A stretch of 64,000 bases of DNA from positions 2,542,001-2,606,000 of the forward strand of contig NZ_LT607752.1 of assembly GCF_900090265.1 (NCBI RefSeq), given 5' to 3'. The stretch is from Micromonospora rifamycinica. Lineage in GTDB: Bacteria > Actinomycetota > Actinomycetes > Mycobacteriales > Micromonosporaceae. The number at the start of each line of letters is the position of its first letter. Within the stretch, counting starts at the first letter, position 1. The notes below the pieces were generated by a model that ran no database searches, was not told the DNA's origin, and saw nothing but the letters and a program-made list of their open reading frames with translations. Shown piece after piece: positions 8,640-17,555 of this stretch. The translations under genes were made by a program, and so were the position numbers.

Positions 8640-9944
8640 TCAGCTGAGCACCACCAGCCGGCGCGGTGCGGGCCACCCGGCCGGCCCGTGCGGCGGCCCC
8701 GACGGGGTCCACGACCCCAGCACGGCGGCCCGCCGGGCACCGGTCACCGAGGGCACCGCGCCGGGCAGGCCGTGCCAGGACAACCACCCCAGCAGGGCGA
8801 ACGCGTACGCCTCCTTGGCCTGGGTGGGCACCCCCAGCTCGGCGGTGGTCCGCAGCTCCCAGCGACCGGCCCCGAGGGCGGCCAGCCGGCCCCACAGGGT
8901 GGGGTTGCGCACCCCGCCACCGGCCGCCACCACCTCGGTCACCCCGTGCCCGTCACAGGCGGCGGCCACCGTCCGGGCGGTCAGCTCGGTCACCGTGGCG
9001 AACACGTCGTCGCGGGCGACCGGCTCGGCGAGTGCCGCCAGCCGGTCGTCCAGGTAGCCGGGGTGGAACAGCTCCTTGCCGGTGGACTTGGGCGGTGCCG
9101 CCGCGTAGTAGGGCTCGGCGAGCAGCAGCGCCAGCAGCCCGGGGTGCACCCGGCCCGCCGCCGCCCGTGCCCCGTCGACGTCGCAGGGCTGGTCGAGGAA
9201 CCGGCGGGCCGCCGCGTCGAGCAGGGCGTTGGCCGGGCCGACGTCGTACCCGAGCACGGGTGCGCCCGGCGCGACCACGGTGAGGTTGGCGATGCCGCCC
9301 AGGTTGAGCGCCGCCCGCACGGTGCCGCCGGGCGGCCGCCGACCCCCGCCGGCCCCGCCGCCGCTGTCGCGGGATCGCCCGCCCGCCCCGCCTCCCGGCC
9401 GACCGCCCGCAGCTCTGCCGTCGCCGGAGTGCCGGCCCGCGGCACCGTCGTCGCCGGGCCGCCGGCCGGCAGCCGGGGCGAGCAGCAGGGCGTCGAAGGC
9501 GGGGACCAGCGGGGCGCCCTGCCCGCCGGCCGCGACGTCCGCGGACCGCAGGTCCGACAGCACGGGTACGCCCACCCGGGCGGCGACCCGGGCCGGCGCA
9601 CCGAGCTGGAGGGTGCCCCGGACGGTGCCGCCGTCGACCCAGTGGAAGACGGTCTGCCCGGGTGAGACGACCACGTCGGCCCGTCCGCCGGCCAGCTCGA
9701 CGCCGATCGCGGCGGCCTCGGCGAACACCTCACCGAGGGCGTTGTCGAGCCGGCAGACCGCCTCGACCGTGGTCGGACCCGGCGGCAGGACCGCCCCGAT
9801 GCGTTCCCGCAACCCCTCGTCGTAGCCCAGCTCCCGGTGCCCCAACGGACGCATCCGCAGGGTCTCCCCCACGGCGGTGAACTCGGCGGCGACCACGTCC
9901 ACCCCGTCGTACGAGGTGCCCGACATCAACCCGACGATCCGCAT
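8640..9944 (-). CDS. anmK: Anhydro-N-acetylmuramic acid kinase
   Basis: 434 residues. AnmK hydrolyses and phosphorylates 1,6-anhydro-MurNAc to MurNAc-6-phosphate during recycling of cell-wall muropeptides. Family marks are the N-terminal 'GLMSGTSYDGVD' phosphate-binding loop, 'QTVFHW', 'NLGGIANLTV' and 'AGGGVRNPTLWGRL'. The protein is some 50 residues longer than usual because of a Gly/Arg/Asp low-complexity insert at about residues 158-212, between 'FDALLLAP' and 'RAALNLGG', in what should be a surface loop. The ATG at 9944 lies 13 nt after the upstream methyltransferase stop, so the two are probably co-transcribed. Confidence 0.92.
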   Translation of the reverse strand: MRIVGLMSGTSYDGVDVVAAEFTAVGETLRMRPLGHRELGYDEGLRERIGAVLPPGPTTVEAVCRLDNALGEVFAEAAAIGVELAGGRADVVVSPGQTVFHWVDGGTVRGTLQLGAPARVAARVGVPVLSDLRSADVAAGGQGAPLVPAFDALLLAPAAGRRPGDDGAAGRHSGDGRAAGGRPGGGAGGRSRDSGGGAGGGRRPPGGTVRAALNLGGIANLTVVAPGAPVLGYDVGPANALLDAAARRFLDQPCDVDGARAAAGRVHPGLLALLLAEPYYAAAPPKSTGKELFHPGYLDDRLAALAEPVARDDVFATVTELTARTVAAACDGHGVTEVVAAGGGVRNPTLWGRLAALGAGRWELRTTAELGVPTQAKEAYAFALLGWLSWHGLPGAVPSVTGARRAAVLGSWTPSGPPHGPAGWPAPRRLVVLS

Positions 9945-9957
9945 CGCGCCGGGTCGG

Positions 9958-11343
9958 TCAGCGGGCCGGCGGCAGGAACAGGCCGACCAGTTCGACGTGC
10001 CGGGTCATCGGGAACAGGTCGTAGCCGCGCAGCGCGGCGAGCCGCCAGCCGGCCTGGCCGAAGGTGTGCACGTCCCGGGCGAACGCGGCCGGGTCGCAGG
10101 CCACGTAGGCGACCGCCCGGGGGGTGGCGGCGACCAGGTGCCGGACCACGGCCGCGCCGGCACCGGTGCGCGGCGGGTCGAGCACCACCAGGTCGACCGG
10201 GCCGGTCACCCGACGGCGGGCCAGCGCGGTCTCCACCCGGGCGGCGACCACCTCGACCCCGGACAGGTCGGCCAGGTTCCGCCGGGCGGCGGCGACCCCC
10301 TCGGCGGCGGACTCGACCACGGTGATCCGGGCCTGCGGGCCGACCCGGTCGGCGAGCGCGGCGGCGAACAGGCCCGCCCCGCCGTACAGGTCCCAGGCGG
10401 ATTCGCCGGGCTGCGGGGCGAGCAGGTCGAGGACCGCGTCGACCAGGGTGTCGGCGGCGGCCGGGTGCACCTGCCAGAACCCGCCGGCCGGCACCGTCCA
10501 GTCCCGCCCGGCAGCGGTCTCCCGCACCGCCACCGGCCCGTCGCCCGCAGCCGACACCCGGGCGTCGGGCGGAGCCGCCGGGTGGACCGGAGCGTCGGGC
10601 CGGGTGGACACCCCGTCGGGCAGGGTGGTGACGACGACGTCGCCACCGGTCGACGCGACCGTCGCCACCGCCTCGGCCGTCGGCCAGCGCTGCCCGAGCA
10701 CCGGCAGCGCCTGGATCGCCGGGTGGGCGATCAGGCAGCGGTCGATCGGCACCACCTCGTGCGAGCGGTGCTTGAGCAGCCCGGCCCGGCCGGCGGCGTC
10801 GACCGCGTACCGGACCCGGGACCGCCAGCCCAGCGGGCCGCCGGGCAGCGCTCGGACGGTGACCCGCAGCCCGTCGATCTCCGCGTCGGTGAGCCCACCG
10901 AGGCGGGTCAGCTGCTCGCGGACCACGGCCGTCTTCCAGTCGAGCTGGGCGGCCGGGGTCACGTGCTGGAGGTCGCAACCACCGCACCCGCCCGGCCGGG
11001 CGTACGGGCAGGGCGGGGTGACCCGGTCCGGCGACGCCGTGCGGATCTCGACGGCGTCGGCGCGGGCGAAGCCCCGATGCAGCTCGGTCACCTCGGCGAC
11101 CACCCGCTCACCGGGCAGCGCGTGCCGGACGAAGACCACCTGGCCGTCGACCCGGGCCACGCAGTGCCCACCCGGGGCGACCGCGTCGACGGTCAGCTCG
11201 ACCCGCTCGGCCTCCTCCAACCCGGACCGCCACTCCGACCCGGCGTCGCCGCTGCCGGCCGACCCGGCAGGGGCGGTGGTCCCGCCGGCCGACCCGGCAG
11301 GGGCGGTGGTCACAGGATGGGCGGGGCCGGGGTGAGCGGTCAC
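9958..11343 (-). CDS. TrmA/RlmD-type class I SAM-dependent RNA (uracil-5) methyltransferase
   Basis: 461 residues; homologue of M. tuberculosis Rv2689c. An N-terminal TRAM domain (about residues 28-85) is followed by 'CPYARPGGCGGC' and a later 'IDRCLI' cysteine, matching the four-cysteine Fe-S cluster of RlmD-like enzymes. The SAM loop is 'WDLYGGAGLFA', the 'DPPRTGAG' motif follows, and the predicted nucleophilic cysteine is in 'VACDPAAFARDV'. It should methylate C5 of a uridine in rRNA or tRNA; the target is not decidable here. The GTG start overlaps the stop of the upstream permease by 4 bp (GTGA), implying translational coupling. Confidence 0.88.
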   Translation of the reverse strand: MTAHPGPAHPVTTAPAGSAGGTTAPAGSAGSGDAGSEWRSGLEEAERVELTVDAVAPGGHCVARVDGQVVFVRHALPGERVVAEVTELHRGFARADAVEIRTASPDRVTPPCPYARPGGCGGCDLQHVTPAAQLDWKTAVVREQLTRLGGLTDAEIDGLRVTVRALPGGPLGWRSRVRYAVDAAGRAGLLKHRSHEVVPIDRCLIAHPAIQALPVLGQRWPTAEAVATVASTGGDVVVTTLPDGVSTRPDAPVHPAAPPDARVSAAGDGPVAVRETAAGRDWTVPAGGFWQVHPAAADTLVDAVLDLLAPQPGESAWDLYGGAGLFAAALADRVGPQARITVVESAAEGVAAARRNLADLSGVEVVAARVETALARRRVTGPVDLVVLDPPRTGAGAAVVRHLVAATPRAVAYVACDPAAFARDVHTFGQAGWRLAALRGYDLFPMTRHVELVGLFLPPAR

Positions 11344-13415
11344 GGGCGGTCTCCGGACGACTGGTCGGGCTCGGCGGGCGGGGTGGGGACGACCACCGGC
11401 GGCACGGGCGGCGGCAGGGTGCTGCGCGGCGCGACCCGTGGCCCCCGGGCGGGGGTACGGCTCAGCGTCTCGTCCAGCCGGTCGAGGTTCTTGGTCGCGG
11501 TGGAGGCCAGCTGCCACGGCACACTGGTCACCATCACGCCCGGCTCGAAGAGCAGCCGGCCCTTGAGCCGCAACGCGCTCTGGTTGTGCAGCAGGTTCTC
11601 CCACCAGTGGCCGACGACGTACTCGGGGATGAAGACGGTGACCACGTCGCGGGGCGACTCCCGGCGGGTGTTGGCCACGAAGTTCAGGATCGGCCGGGTG
11701 ATCTCCCGGTACGGCGAGTCGACCACGGTCAGCGGCACCGGCAGTTCGCGCCGCTCCCACTCCTGCTGGAGCTGCCGGGTGTCCTTCTCGTCCACGTTGA
11801 CGGTGACCGCGGTGAGCGTGTCCGGCCGGGTGGCGCGGGCGTACGCGATGGCCCGCAGGGTCGGTTGGTGCAGCTTGCTGACCAGCACGATGGCGTGGTT
11901 GCGGGCGGGCAGCACCCCGCGCACCTCGGTCGGTTCCAGCTCGGCGGCGATCCGGTCGTAGTGCCGGCGGATGGCCAGCATCAGCAGGTAGATCACCGCC
12001 ATCGCGGCGATGGCGATCCACGCGCCGAGCAGGAACTTGGTGAGCAGCACGATGACCAGCACGGTGCCGGTCATCGCCATGCCGAACGCGTTGATCGCCC
12101 GGGAACGGAACATCCGGCGGCGGGCCTCCGGATCCCGCTCGGTGCGCAGGTGCCGGTTCCAGTGCCGGATCATGCCGGCCTGGGAGAGCGTGAACGAGAC
12201 GAAGACGCCGACGATGTAGAGCTGGATCAGCCGGGTCACCTCGGCCTGGAAGCCGACGATCAGCACGATCGCGAAGACGGCGAGGAAGACGATCCCGTTG
12301 GAGAAGGCCAGCCGGTCGCCCCGGGTGTGCAGCTGCCGGGGCAGGTAGCGGTCCTGGGCGAGGATCGAGCCGAGCACCGGGAAACCGTTGAACGCGGTGT
12401 TCGCGGCCAGGAAGAGGATCAGCGCGGTCATCCCGGCGACCACGTAGAGCAGCACCGACCCGCCCCCGAAGACGGTCTCGCCGAGTTGGGCGGTGACGGT
12501 CTTCTGCACGTACCCGTCGGGGCCGGAGAGGATCTGGGTGCGCGGATCCTCGACGAACTGCAGGCCGGTCAGCCGGGCCAGCCAGATGATGCCGACCAGC
12601 ATGGCCACTGAGATGCTGCCGAGCAGCAGCAGCGTGGTGGCCGCGTTGCGGCTCTTCGGGGCCTTGAACGCCGGCACCCCGTTGGAGATCGCCTCGACCC
12701 CGGTCAGCGCGGCGCAGCCGGAGGAGAAGGTGCGCAGCAGCAGGAAGACCAGCGCGAAGCCGGTGACGCTGTGCTCCGCCTGGATCTCCAGCCCGGCGCT
12801 GGGGGCGCGCAGGTCGTCACCGAGGACGAAGTACCGGACCAGTCCGGTGAGGATCATCCCGCCGATGACGATCACGAAGCCGTACGTCGGGATGGCGAAC
12901 GCGGTGCCGGACTCGCGCAGCCCGCGCAGGTTCATCGCGGTCAGCAGCACCACCGCGCTCACCGCGATCAGCACCTTGTGGGTGGCCACGAAGGGCACCA
13001 CCGAGCCGAGGTTGGCCACCCCGGAGGAGACCGACACGGCGACGGTCAGCACGTAGTCGACCAGCAGCGCGCTGGCCACCGCCAGCCCGGCCCGGGGGCC
13101 GAGGTTGACCGTGGCCACCTCGTAGTCGCCGCCGCCGGAGGGGTAGGCGTGCACGTTCTGCCGGTAGCTGGCCACCACGGTCAGCATGACCACGACCACC
13201 GCGAGGGCGATCCACGGGGAGAACAGGAACGCCGACGCCCCGGCGATGGAGAGGGTCAGCAGGATCTCGTCCGGGGCGTACGCGACGCTGGACAGGGCGT
13301 CGGAGGCGAAGACCGGCAGGGCGATGCGCTTGGGCAGCAGGGTGTGCTGGAGCCGGTCGGACCGGAACGGTCGACCGACGAGGAGTCGCTTCAGCAGCGA
13401 GGTGGGACTGGCCAC
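11340..13415 (-). CDS. APC-superfamily permease, KimA-like potassium transporter
   Basis: 691 residues: about 12 transmembrane helices (residues about 30-470) and a cytoplasmic C-terminal domain of over 200 residues. The layout and sequence ('ALPVFASDALSSVAYAPDEILL', 'GGGDYEVA', 'GVEAISNGVPAFK') match the actinobacterial homologues of KimA (YdaO), a high-affinity K+/H+ symporter; Rv2690c is the syntenic mycobacterial protein. Location next to divergent ceoB-ceoC, the RCK subunits of Trk-type K+ uptake, supports a potassium role, though the substrate is inferred. The GTG at 13415 is preferred over one at 13436 because TACCCT ends 8 nt before it. The Pro-rich tail (last 45 residues) is disordered. 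Confidence 0.85.
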   Translation of the reverse strand: MASPTSLLKRLLVGRPFRSDRLQHTLLPKRIALPVFASDALSSVAYAPDEILLTLSIAGASAFLFSPWIALAVVVVMLTVVASYRQNVHAYPSGGGDYEVATVNLGPRAGLAVASALLVDYVLTVAVSVSSGVANLGSVVPFVATHKVLIAVSAVVLLTAMNLRGLRESGTAFAIPTYGFVIVIGGMILTGLVRYFVLGDDLRAPSAGLEIQAEHSVTGFALVFLLLRTFSSGCAALTGVEAISNGVPAFKAPKSRNAATTLLLLGSISVAMLVGIIWLARLTGLQFVEDPRTQILSGPDGYVQKTVTAQLGETVFGGGSVLLYVVAGMTALILFLAANTAFNGFPVLGSILAQDRYLPRQLHTRGDRLAFSNGIVFLAVFAIVLIVGFQAEVTRLIQLYIVGVFVSFTLSQAGMIRHWNRHLRTERDPEARRRMFRSRAINAFGMAMTGTVLVIVLLTKFLLGAWIAIAAMAVIYLLMLAIRRHYDRIAAELEPTEVRGVLPARNHAIVLVSKLHQPTLRAIAYARATRPDTLTAVTVNVDEKDTRQLQQEWERRELPVPLTVVDSPYREITRPILNFVANTRRESPRDVVTVFIPEYVVGHWWENLLHNQSALRLKGRLLFEPGVMVTSVPWQLASTATKNLDRLDETLSRTPARGPRVAPRSTLPPPVPPVVVPTPPAEPDQSSGDRP

Positions 13416-13423
13416 AAGCGCTA

Positions 13424-13429
13424 AGGGTA
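13424..13429 (-). promoter_or_regulatory. -10 box TACCCT, leaderless start of the permease
   Basis: TACCCT on the minus strand, 8 nt from the GTG at 13415; no Shine-Dalgarno sequence in between. Confidence 0.5.
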
Positions 13430-13576
13430 CGACCACCGGATGGTGGCCGCCGGGGGGTGCCTGGTCCCGTTCCCACGCCCCGGCGCGGTACGGTTCGGTC
13501 CCCCGGCGGCGGGGCGGACGTGGCAGGCTCGCAGACGACAGTCGCCGGCAGGCAGGCGCACCATGGGAGGGACACC

Positions 13577-14242
13577 GTGCACGTCGTGATCATGGGCTGT
13601 GGGCGGGTCGGCTCGACGCTGGCCTACAGCCTGGAGTCCCGGGGGCACTCGGTGGCGGTGATCGACCAGGACGCCGACGCGTTCCGCCGCCTCGGCCCCG
13701 ACTTCGCCGGGATCACCGTCACCGGCGCCGGCTTCGACGGCGAGGTGCTGCGCCAGGCCGGCATCGAGCGGGCGGACGCCTTCGCCGCCGTGTCCAGCGG
13801 CGACAACTCCAACATCATCTCGGCCCGGTTGGCCCGCGAGACGTTCGGTGTCTCCCGGGTCGCGGCCCGGATCTACGACCAGCGCCGGGCCCAGGTCTAC
13901 GAGCGGCTCGGCATCCCCACCGTCGCCACCGTGCGCTGGACGGCCGACCGGATGCTGCGCCACCTGGTACCCGAGGGCAACGTGGAGATCTTCCGGGATC
14001 CGACCAGCACCGTGTCGATCATCGAGGTGCCGGTGCACAAGGACTGGATCGGTCGGCCGCTGCGCCAGCTGGAGGAGGCGGCCGGCACCCGGGTGGCGTA
14101 CCTGACCCGGTTCGGCATCGGCATGCTGCCCACCGCGTCCAGCGTCGTGCAGGAGGGTGACCAGCTCTACGTGCTGGTCACCGACGACATCGCCGCCCCG
14201 GTCACCGCGGTGGCCGCGACGCCGCCCGAAGGAGGGCACTGA
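13577..14242 (+). CDS. ceoB: Trk/Ktr potassium uptake regulatory subunit CeoB (TrkA family)
   Basis: 221 residues: an RCK_N NAD-binding Rossmann domain beginning 'VVIMGCGRVGSTLA', with the acidic residue after strand 2 in 'VIDQDADAF', then an RCK_C domain (about residues 135-215). These proteins gate Trk-type K+ channels in response to NAD(H) or nucleotides in the cytoplasm. The GTG at 13577 has a strong ggaggg site; the longer open frame from 13457 has no family similarity upstream. The stop is separated from the ceoC ATG by 2 nt, so this is an operon. Homologue of Rv2691. Confidence 0.92.
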   Translation: MHVVIMGCGRVGSTLAYSLESRGHSVAVIDQDADAFRRLGPDFAGITVTGAGFDGEVLRQAGIERADAFAAVSSGDNSNIISARLARETFGVSRVAARIYDQRRAQVYERLGIPTVATVRWTADRMLRHLVPEGNVEIFRDPTSTVSIIEVPVHKDWIGRPLRQLEEAAGTRVAYLTRFGIGMLPTASSVVQEGDQLYVLVTDDIAAPVTAVAATPPEGGH

Positions 14243-14244
14243 GC

Positions 14245-14934
14245 ATGCGGATCGCCATCGCGGGTGCCGGCAACGTGGGCCGGTCGATCGCCCAGGAGCT
14301 GATCGACAACGGCCACCAGGTGATGCTGATCGAACGGCAGCCCCGGATGCTGCGCCCGGACCGGGTGCCCACCGCCGACTGGGTGCTGGCGGACGCCTGC
14401 GAGCTGGCCAGCCTGGAGGAGGCGAACGTCGCGGGCTGTGACGTGGTGGTCGCCGCCACCGGTGACGACAAGGTCAACCTGGTGGTGTCCCTGCTGGCCA
14501 AGACCGAGTTCGCGGTGCCCCGGGTGGTGGCCCGGGTCAACCGGGCCGAGAACGAGTGGCTCTTCACCGAGCAGTGGGGTGTCGACGTGGCGGTCAGCAA
14601 GCCGCGGGTGATGGCCGCGCTGGTCGAGGAGGCGGTCACCGTCGGCGACCTGGTCCGGCTGATGACGTTCCGGCAGGGCGAGGCGAACCTGGTGGAGATC
14701 ACCCTGCCGCCGAGCGCGCCCTACGTCGGCCAGCCGATCCACGCCGTGCCGATCCCCCGGGACGCCGCGCTGGTGGCGATCCTGCGCGGCAAGCGGGTGC
14801 TGGTGCCCAGCCCCGACGACCCGATCGAGGCCGGCGACGAGCTGATCTTCGTGTGCACCGCCGAGGTGGAGGACGAGGTACGCGGGGTCATCCTCGGCCC
14901 GGACAGCGTGGAACGGACCCGGGCCACCGGCTGA
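14245..14934 (+). CDS. ceoC: Trk/Ktr potassium uptake regulatory subunit CeoC (TrkA family)
   Basis: 229 residues with an RCK_N domain starting 'RIAIAGAGNVGRSIA', 'LIERQPRM' after strand 2, 'AATGDDKVNLVVSLLAKTEF', and an RCK_C domain from about residue 140 ('LVEITLPPSAPYVGQPI'). It is a paralogue of the adjacent ceoB product and presumably forms a mixed gating ring with it. The ribosome-binding site ggaggg lies inside the ceoB 3' end. Homologue of Rv2692. Confidence 0.92.
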   Translation: MRIAIAGAGNVGRSIAQELIDNGHQVMLIERQPRMLRPDRVPTADWVLADACELASLEEANVAGCDVVVAATGDDKVNLVVSLLAKTEFAVPRVVARVNRAENEWLFTEQWGVDVAVSKPRVMAALVEEAVTVGDLVRLMTFRQGEANLVEITLPPSAPYVGQPIHAVPIPRDAALVAILRGKRVLVPSPDDPIEAGDELIFVCTAEVEDEVRGVILGPDSVERTRATG

Positions 14935-14966
14935 GCCGCCGGAGGTGACGGGCCGGCCCCGGGGTC

Positions 14967-15650
14967 TCAGGGGGCGGACAGCGGCGGGGTGGCCGGTTCC
15001 CGGGTCACCCGCCGCACCGTCCAGACCGTGATCAGCAGCAGCAGCGCGTACGGCGGATAGCCGAGGGCGAGCCGGGCCACCCCCAGCGCGGTGTCCTGGT
15101 GGGCCAGGTAGAGCCCGGCCTGCACCCCGACCTTGGCCAGCCACACCACCCCCCAGAGCACGGTGAGCTGGGTGAAGGTGCGTACCAGCCGGGGATTGTC
15201 GCGCCACTCGGAGCGTCCCTTGGCCACCAGCACCGACCAGATCCACCCCACCAGGGGCTGCCGGATCGCCGCCGAGAGCAGCAGGACGATGCCGTAGCCG
15301 ATCCCGTACAGGATGCCCGGGAGGTAGAAGTCCCGCTCGTCCCCCGTACGCCAGGCGATGGCCGCGCCGATCGCGACACCGAAGAGCCCGTTGACCGCGT
15401 GCCGGACCGGACGACGCTGCACCAGCCGGGCCACCGCGATCAGCACGGCCACCCCGATCGAGGCGATCACCGCCGGCCGCAGCTCCCCCAGCACGTTGGC
15501 CAGGACGAACACCACCACCGGGATGCTGGACTCGACCAGCCCGCGCCAGCCACCCAGCTGCTCGGCCATCTGCTCGGCCATGCTGGGCAGTTGTTCGTCG
15601 TCCGCCGGGGTGGTCTGCGGCTCGGTGGCCGGGGGCTGTCCCGTCGTCAC
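14967..15650 (-). CDS. DUF3159 membrane protein
   Basis: 227 residues. After an acidic, Gln/Thr-rich N-terminus come about six hydrophobic helices, with conserved features of DUF3159 such as 'SSIPVVVFVLAN', 'YLPGILYGIGYG' and 'PLVGWIWS'. Function is unknown; the syntenic protein is Rv2693c. The GTG start overlaps the upstream OB-fold gene stop by 4 bp (GTGA), so the two are translationally coupled. Confidence 0.85.
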   Translation of the reverse strand: MTTGQPPATEPQTTPADDEQLPSMAEQMAEQLGGWRGLVESSIPVVVFVLANVLGELRPAVIASIGVAVLIAVARLVQRRPVRHAVNGLFGVAIGAAIAWRTGDERDFYLPGILYGIGYGIVLLLSAAIRQPLVGWIWSVLVAKGRSEWRDNPRLVRTFTQLTVLWGVVWLAKVGVQAGLYLAHQDTALGVARLALGYPPYALLLLITVWTVRRVTREPATPPLSAP

Positions 15651-16027
15651 TTCGGCGACTCCAGCTCGTAGTACGGGTTGTAGATGACCTTGCGGTCGTC
15701 CCGGACGGCCACCCGGCCCCGTGCGGTCAGGTGCCGGCCCGGCTCGATGCCGGCGATGTGCCGCCGACCCAGCCAGACCAGGGTGACCACGTCACTGCCG
15801 TCGTACAGGTCCGCCTCGAGGGTGGGCAGGTTGGTGCGCGGCGTGTAGACCACCGTGCGGAGCCGCCCGGCGACCGAGACCACCTGCCCCCGCATGCACT
15901 GCCGGGCCAGCACACCGCCGGACTCGGCACTCTCCCGGCGCAGCTCCTGGGCCTCGATCTCGGCCTCGCTGGCGGTGAACCGGCGCAGGATGTCCCGCAG
16001 CGACAGCCGGCTCTCGTCGGTCGACAT
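15647..16027 (-). CDS. OB-fold nucleic acid-binding domain protein
   Basis: 126 residues from the ATG at 16027. The C-terminal 75 residues ('GQVVSVAGRLRTVVY' to 'YNPYYELESP') form an OB-fold like those of single-strand binding domains; syntenic with Rv2694c. The helical N-terminus ('LRDILRRFTASEAEIEAQELRRE') is typical of this small family. A longer frame back to 16243 is open but Arg-rich without similarity. It is separated from the upstream DUF3710 gene by a perfect 50-bp palindrome, so it probably has its own promoter. Confidence 0.85.
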   Translation of the reverse strand: MSTDESRLSLRDILRRFTASEAEIEAQELRRESAESGGVLARQCMRGQVVSVAGRLRTVVYTPRTNLPTLEADLYDGSDVVTLVWLGRRHIAGIEPGRHLTARGRVAVRDDRKVIYNPYYELESPK

Positions 16028-16220
16028 GACCTCCGCGTCACCCTCTCCACGCTGACCGGTCGGCACCGGTGCTGCCCCGGCCCCGGGACGGGGCCGTGTC
16101 GCCAGCGTACGCCGGTCCGGCCCGATCAGGTCGATGCGGTGCTGTCCGCGCCGACGGACCGGGGCACCGGCCGGGCCGGCGGGGTCGGACAGCGGACCGG
16201 CCGAGGGGGTGCGGACGGCA

Positions 16221-16270
16221 GTCCGGGCCGGACGGCGCGTCACCGCGGTGACGCGCCGTCCGGCCCGGAC
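16221..16270. terminator. Perfect 50-bp palindrome, terminator after DUF3710
   Basis: Two 24-bp arms without mismatch around a central GC; the left arm begins GTCCGGGCCGGACGG. It lies 9 bp beyond the DUF3710 stop in the direction of transcription. No U-tract follows, as is common in high-GC actinobacteria. Confidence 0.8.
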
Positions 16271-16278
16271 GTGCGCGG

Positions 16279-16920
16279 TCAGGCCTCGCCGGGGGTGGCG
16301 CCTTCTCCGGCCTGCTCGGCCATCTCCCGGGGCAGCCGCAGCGGCAGCGGCTCGCGGACCGGCTTCGCCTCCTGGCCCCGGTCGACGACCAGGCCGTCCA
16401 GGCAGGTCGCGAGCGGGCCGGCGGCGGCCGGGTCGGTGGCGGCGGCACCCTGGTAGACGCCCCGGACCATCCAGCGCGGCCCGTCGACGCCGACGAAACG
16501 CAGGTCGGTGGGGCCGTCCGGGGTCCGCACCCGGGCGTGCAGCTCGACGCCGTACTCGCCCTGGCTCTCCTGCACGGTCGCGCCGTCACCGACCAGCGAC
16601 TGCCGGATCTCCTCGCGGACCTCGTCCCAGATGCCCTCGGACCGGGGGGCGGCGAAGACGCCGAGCTGGAGGGCGTTCTCCCCGTGCACCAGCACCACCT
16701 GCTGGACGACGCCCTGCGGGTCGGCCTGCACCCGCACCTCGACCCCGGGCACCGCCGGGATGTGCAGGCTGCCCAGGTCGAGCCGCTGCACGTCGTCCGG
16801 TGCCTCCGACAGGTCGTACGGCCCTCGGGGCGGGCCCGCCGCCTCGTACGAGTCGAGGACGTCGGCCCGCTGGTCACGGGCGTGCCGCCCGCCGTCGGCC
16901 CGCTTTCGGGAGAAGATCAC
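16279..16920 (-). CDS. DUF3710 domain protein
   Basis: 213 residues, homologous to Rv2696c. Visible family segments are 'GPYDLSEAPDD', 'LDLGSLHIPAVPGVEVRVQ', 'LQLGVFAAPRSEGIWDEVREEI' and 'VDGPRWMVRGVYQG'. Soluble, without signal or catalytic motif that I recognise. The GTG at 16920 is supported by a ggagggtggg site 6 nt upstream; an open extension to 17175 overlaps dut in another frame and is spurious. It is 25 nt downstream of dut and likely in the same transcript. Confidence 0.88.
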   Translation of the reverse strand: MIFSRKRADGGRHARDQRADVLDSYEAAGPPRGPYDLSEAPDDVQRLDLGSLHIPAVPGVEVRVQADPQGVVQQVVLVHGENALQLGVFAAPRSEGIWDEVREEIRQSLVGDGATVQESQGEYGVELHARVRTPDGPTDLRFVGVDGPRWMVRGVYQGAAATDPAAAGPLATCLDGLVVDRGQEAKPVREPLPLRLPREMAEQAGEGATPGEA

Positions 16921-16945
16921 TGCGCCCACCCTCCGCTGTTCGCAC

Positions 16946-17470
16946 TCACCCTGCCACCTCTTCCGTCCGTTCGCCCGCCCGGTGGTCGTCCCCGGTCGGA
17001 CCGCCGGGCGGGGGCACCAGCCCGGCGTGGCCACCGGTCGAACCGTGCCCGCCGGCTCCCCGTCGGGACTCGGGCAGCGCTGCCACCGGCTGGAAATCGA
17101 CCCGCTCCACCCGCTGGACAACGAGCTGCGCGATGCGATCGCCACGGGAGATCTTCGCCGGTACGTCCCGATCATGGTTGATCAGGTTGACCAGAATCTC
17201 ACCCCGGTAACCGGCGTCGACCGTACCGGGCGCGTTGAGCACCGTCACGCCGAGCCTGGCGGCCAGCCCCGAGCGCGGGTGGACCAGACCGACGTAGCCC
17301 TCCGGCAGGGCCAGCGCCACGCCGGTGGGGACCAGTGCCCGGCCGCCCGGGGGCAGCTCGACGTCCGCGGCGGCCACCAGGTCCGCGCCGGCGTCGCCGG
17401 GATGGGCGTACGCGGGTAGCGGCAGCTCCGGGTCGAGCTGCCGCACGGGCACGGGTACGACATGGGTCAC
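16946..17470 (-). CDS. dut: dUTP diphosphatase
   Basis: 174 residues. Hydrolyses dUTP to dUMP, keeping uracil out of DNA. All five motifs of trimeric dUTPases are present: '[10 protein letters not shown]', '[10 protein letters not shown]', '[14 protein letters not shown]', '[13 protein letters not shown]' and the C-terminal Gly-rich motif 'GAGGHGSTG'. The GTG at 17470 has a ggaagagg site. The gene heads an operon with DUF3710 and is divergent from the DUF3093 gene. Confidence 0.95.
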   Translation of the reverse strand: MTHVVPVPVRQLDPELPLPAYAHPGDAGADLVAAADVELPPGGRALVPTGVALALPEGYVGLVHPRSGLAARLGVTVLNAPGTVDAGYRGEILVNLINHDRDVPAKISRGDRIAQLVVQRVERVDFQPVAALPESRRGAGGHGSTGGHAGLVPPPGGPTGDDHRAGERTEEVAG

Positions 17471-17542
17471 GGGCTGCCTCTTCCGTCGACGTTCGCGGGG
17501 TGCTCCCGCCATCCTGCCGGGTCGACCGCCCGTCGGGTTCCG

Positions 17543-17548
17543 TACCCT
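17543..17548 (+). promoter_or_regulatory. -10 box TACCCT, leaderless start of DUF3093 gene
   Basis: TACCCT ends 7 nt before the GTG at 17556, the same hexamer as before the permease (13424) and TRIC (26835) genes. Confidence 0.5.
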
Positions 17549-17555
17549 GCCAGGT

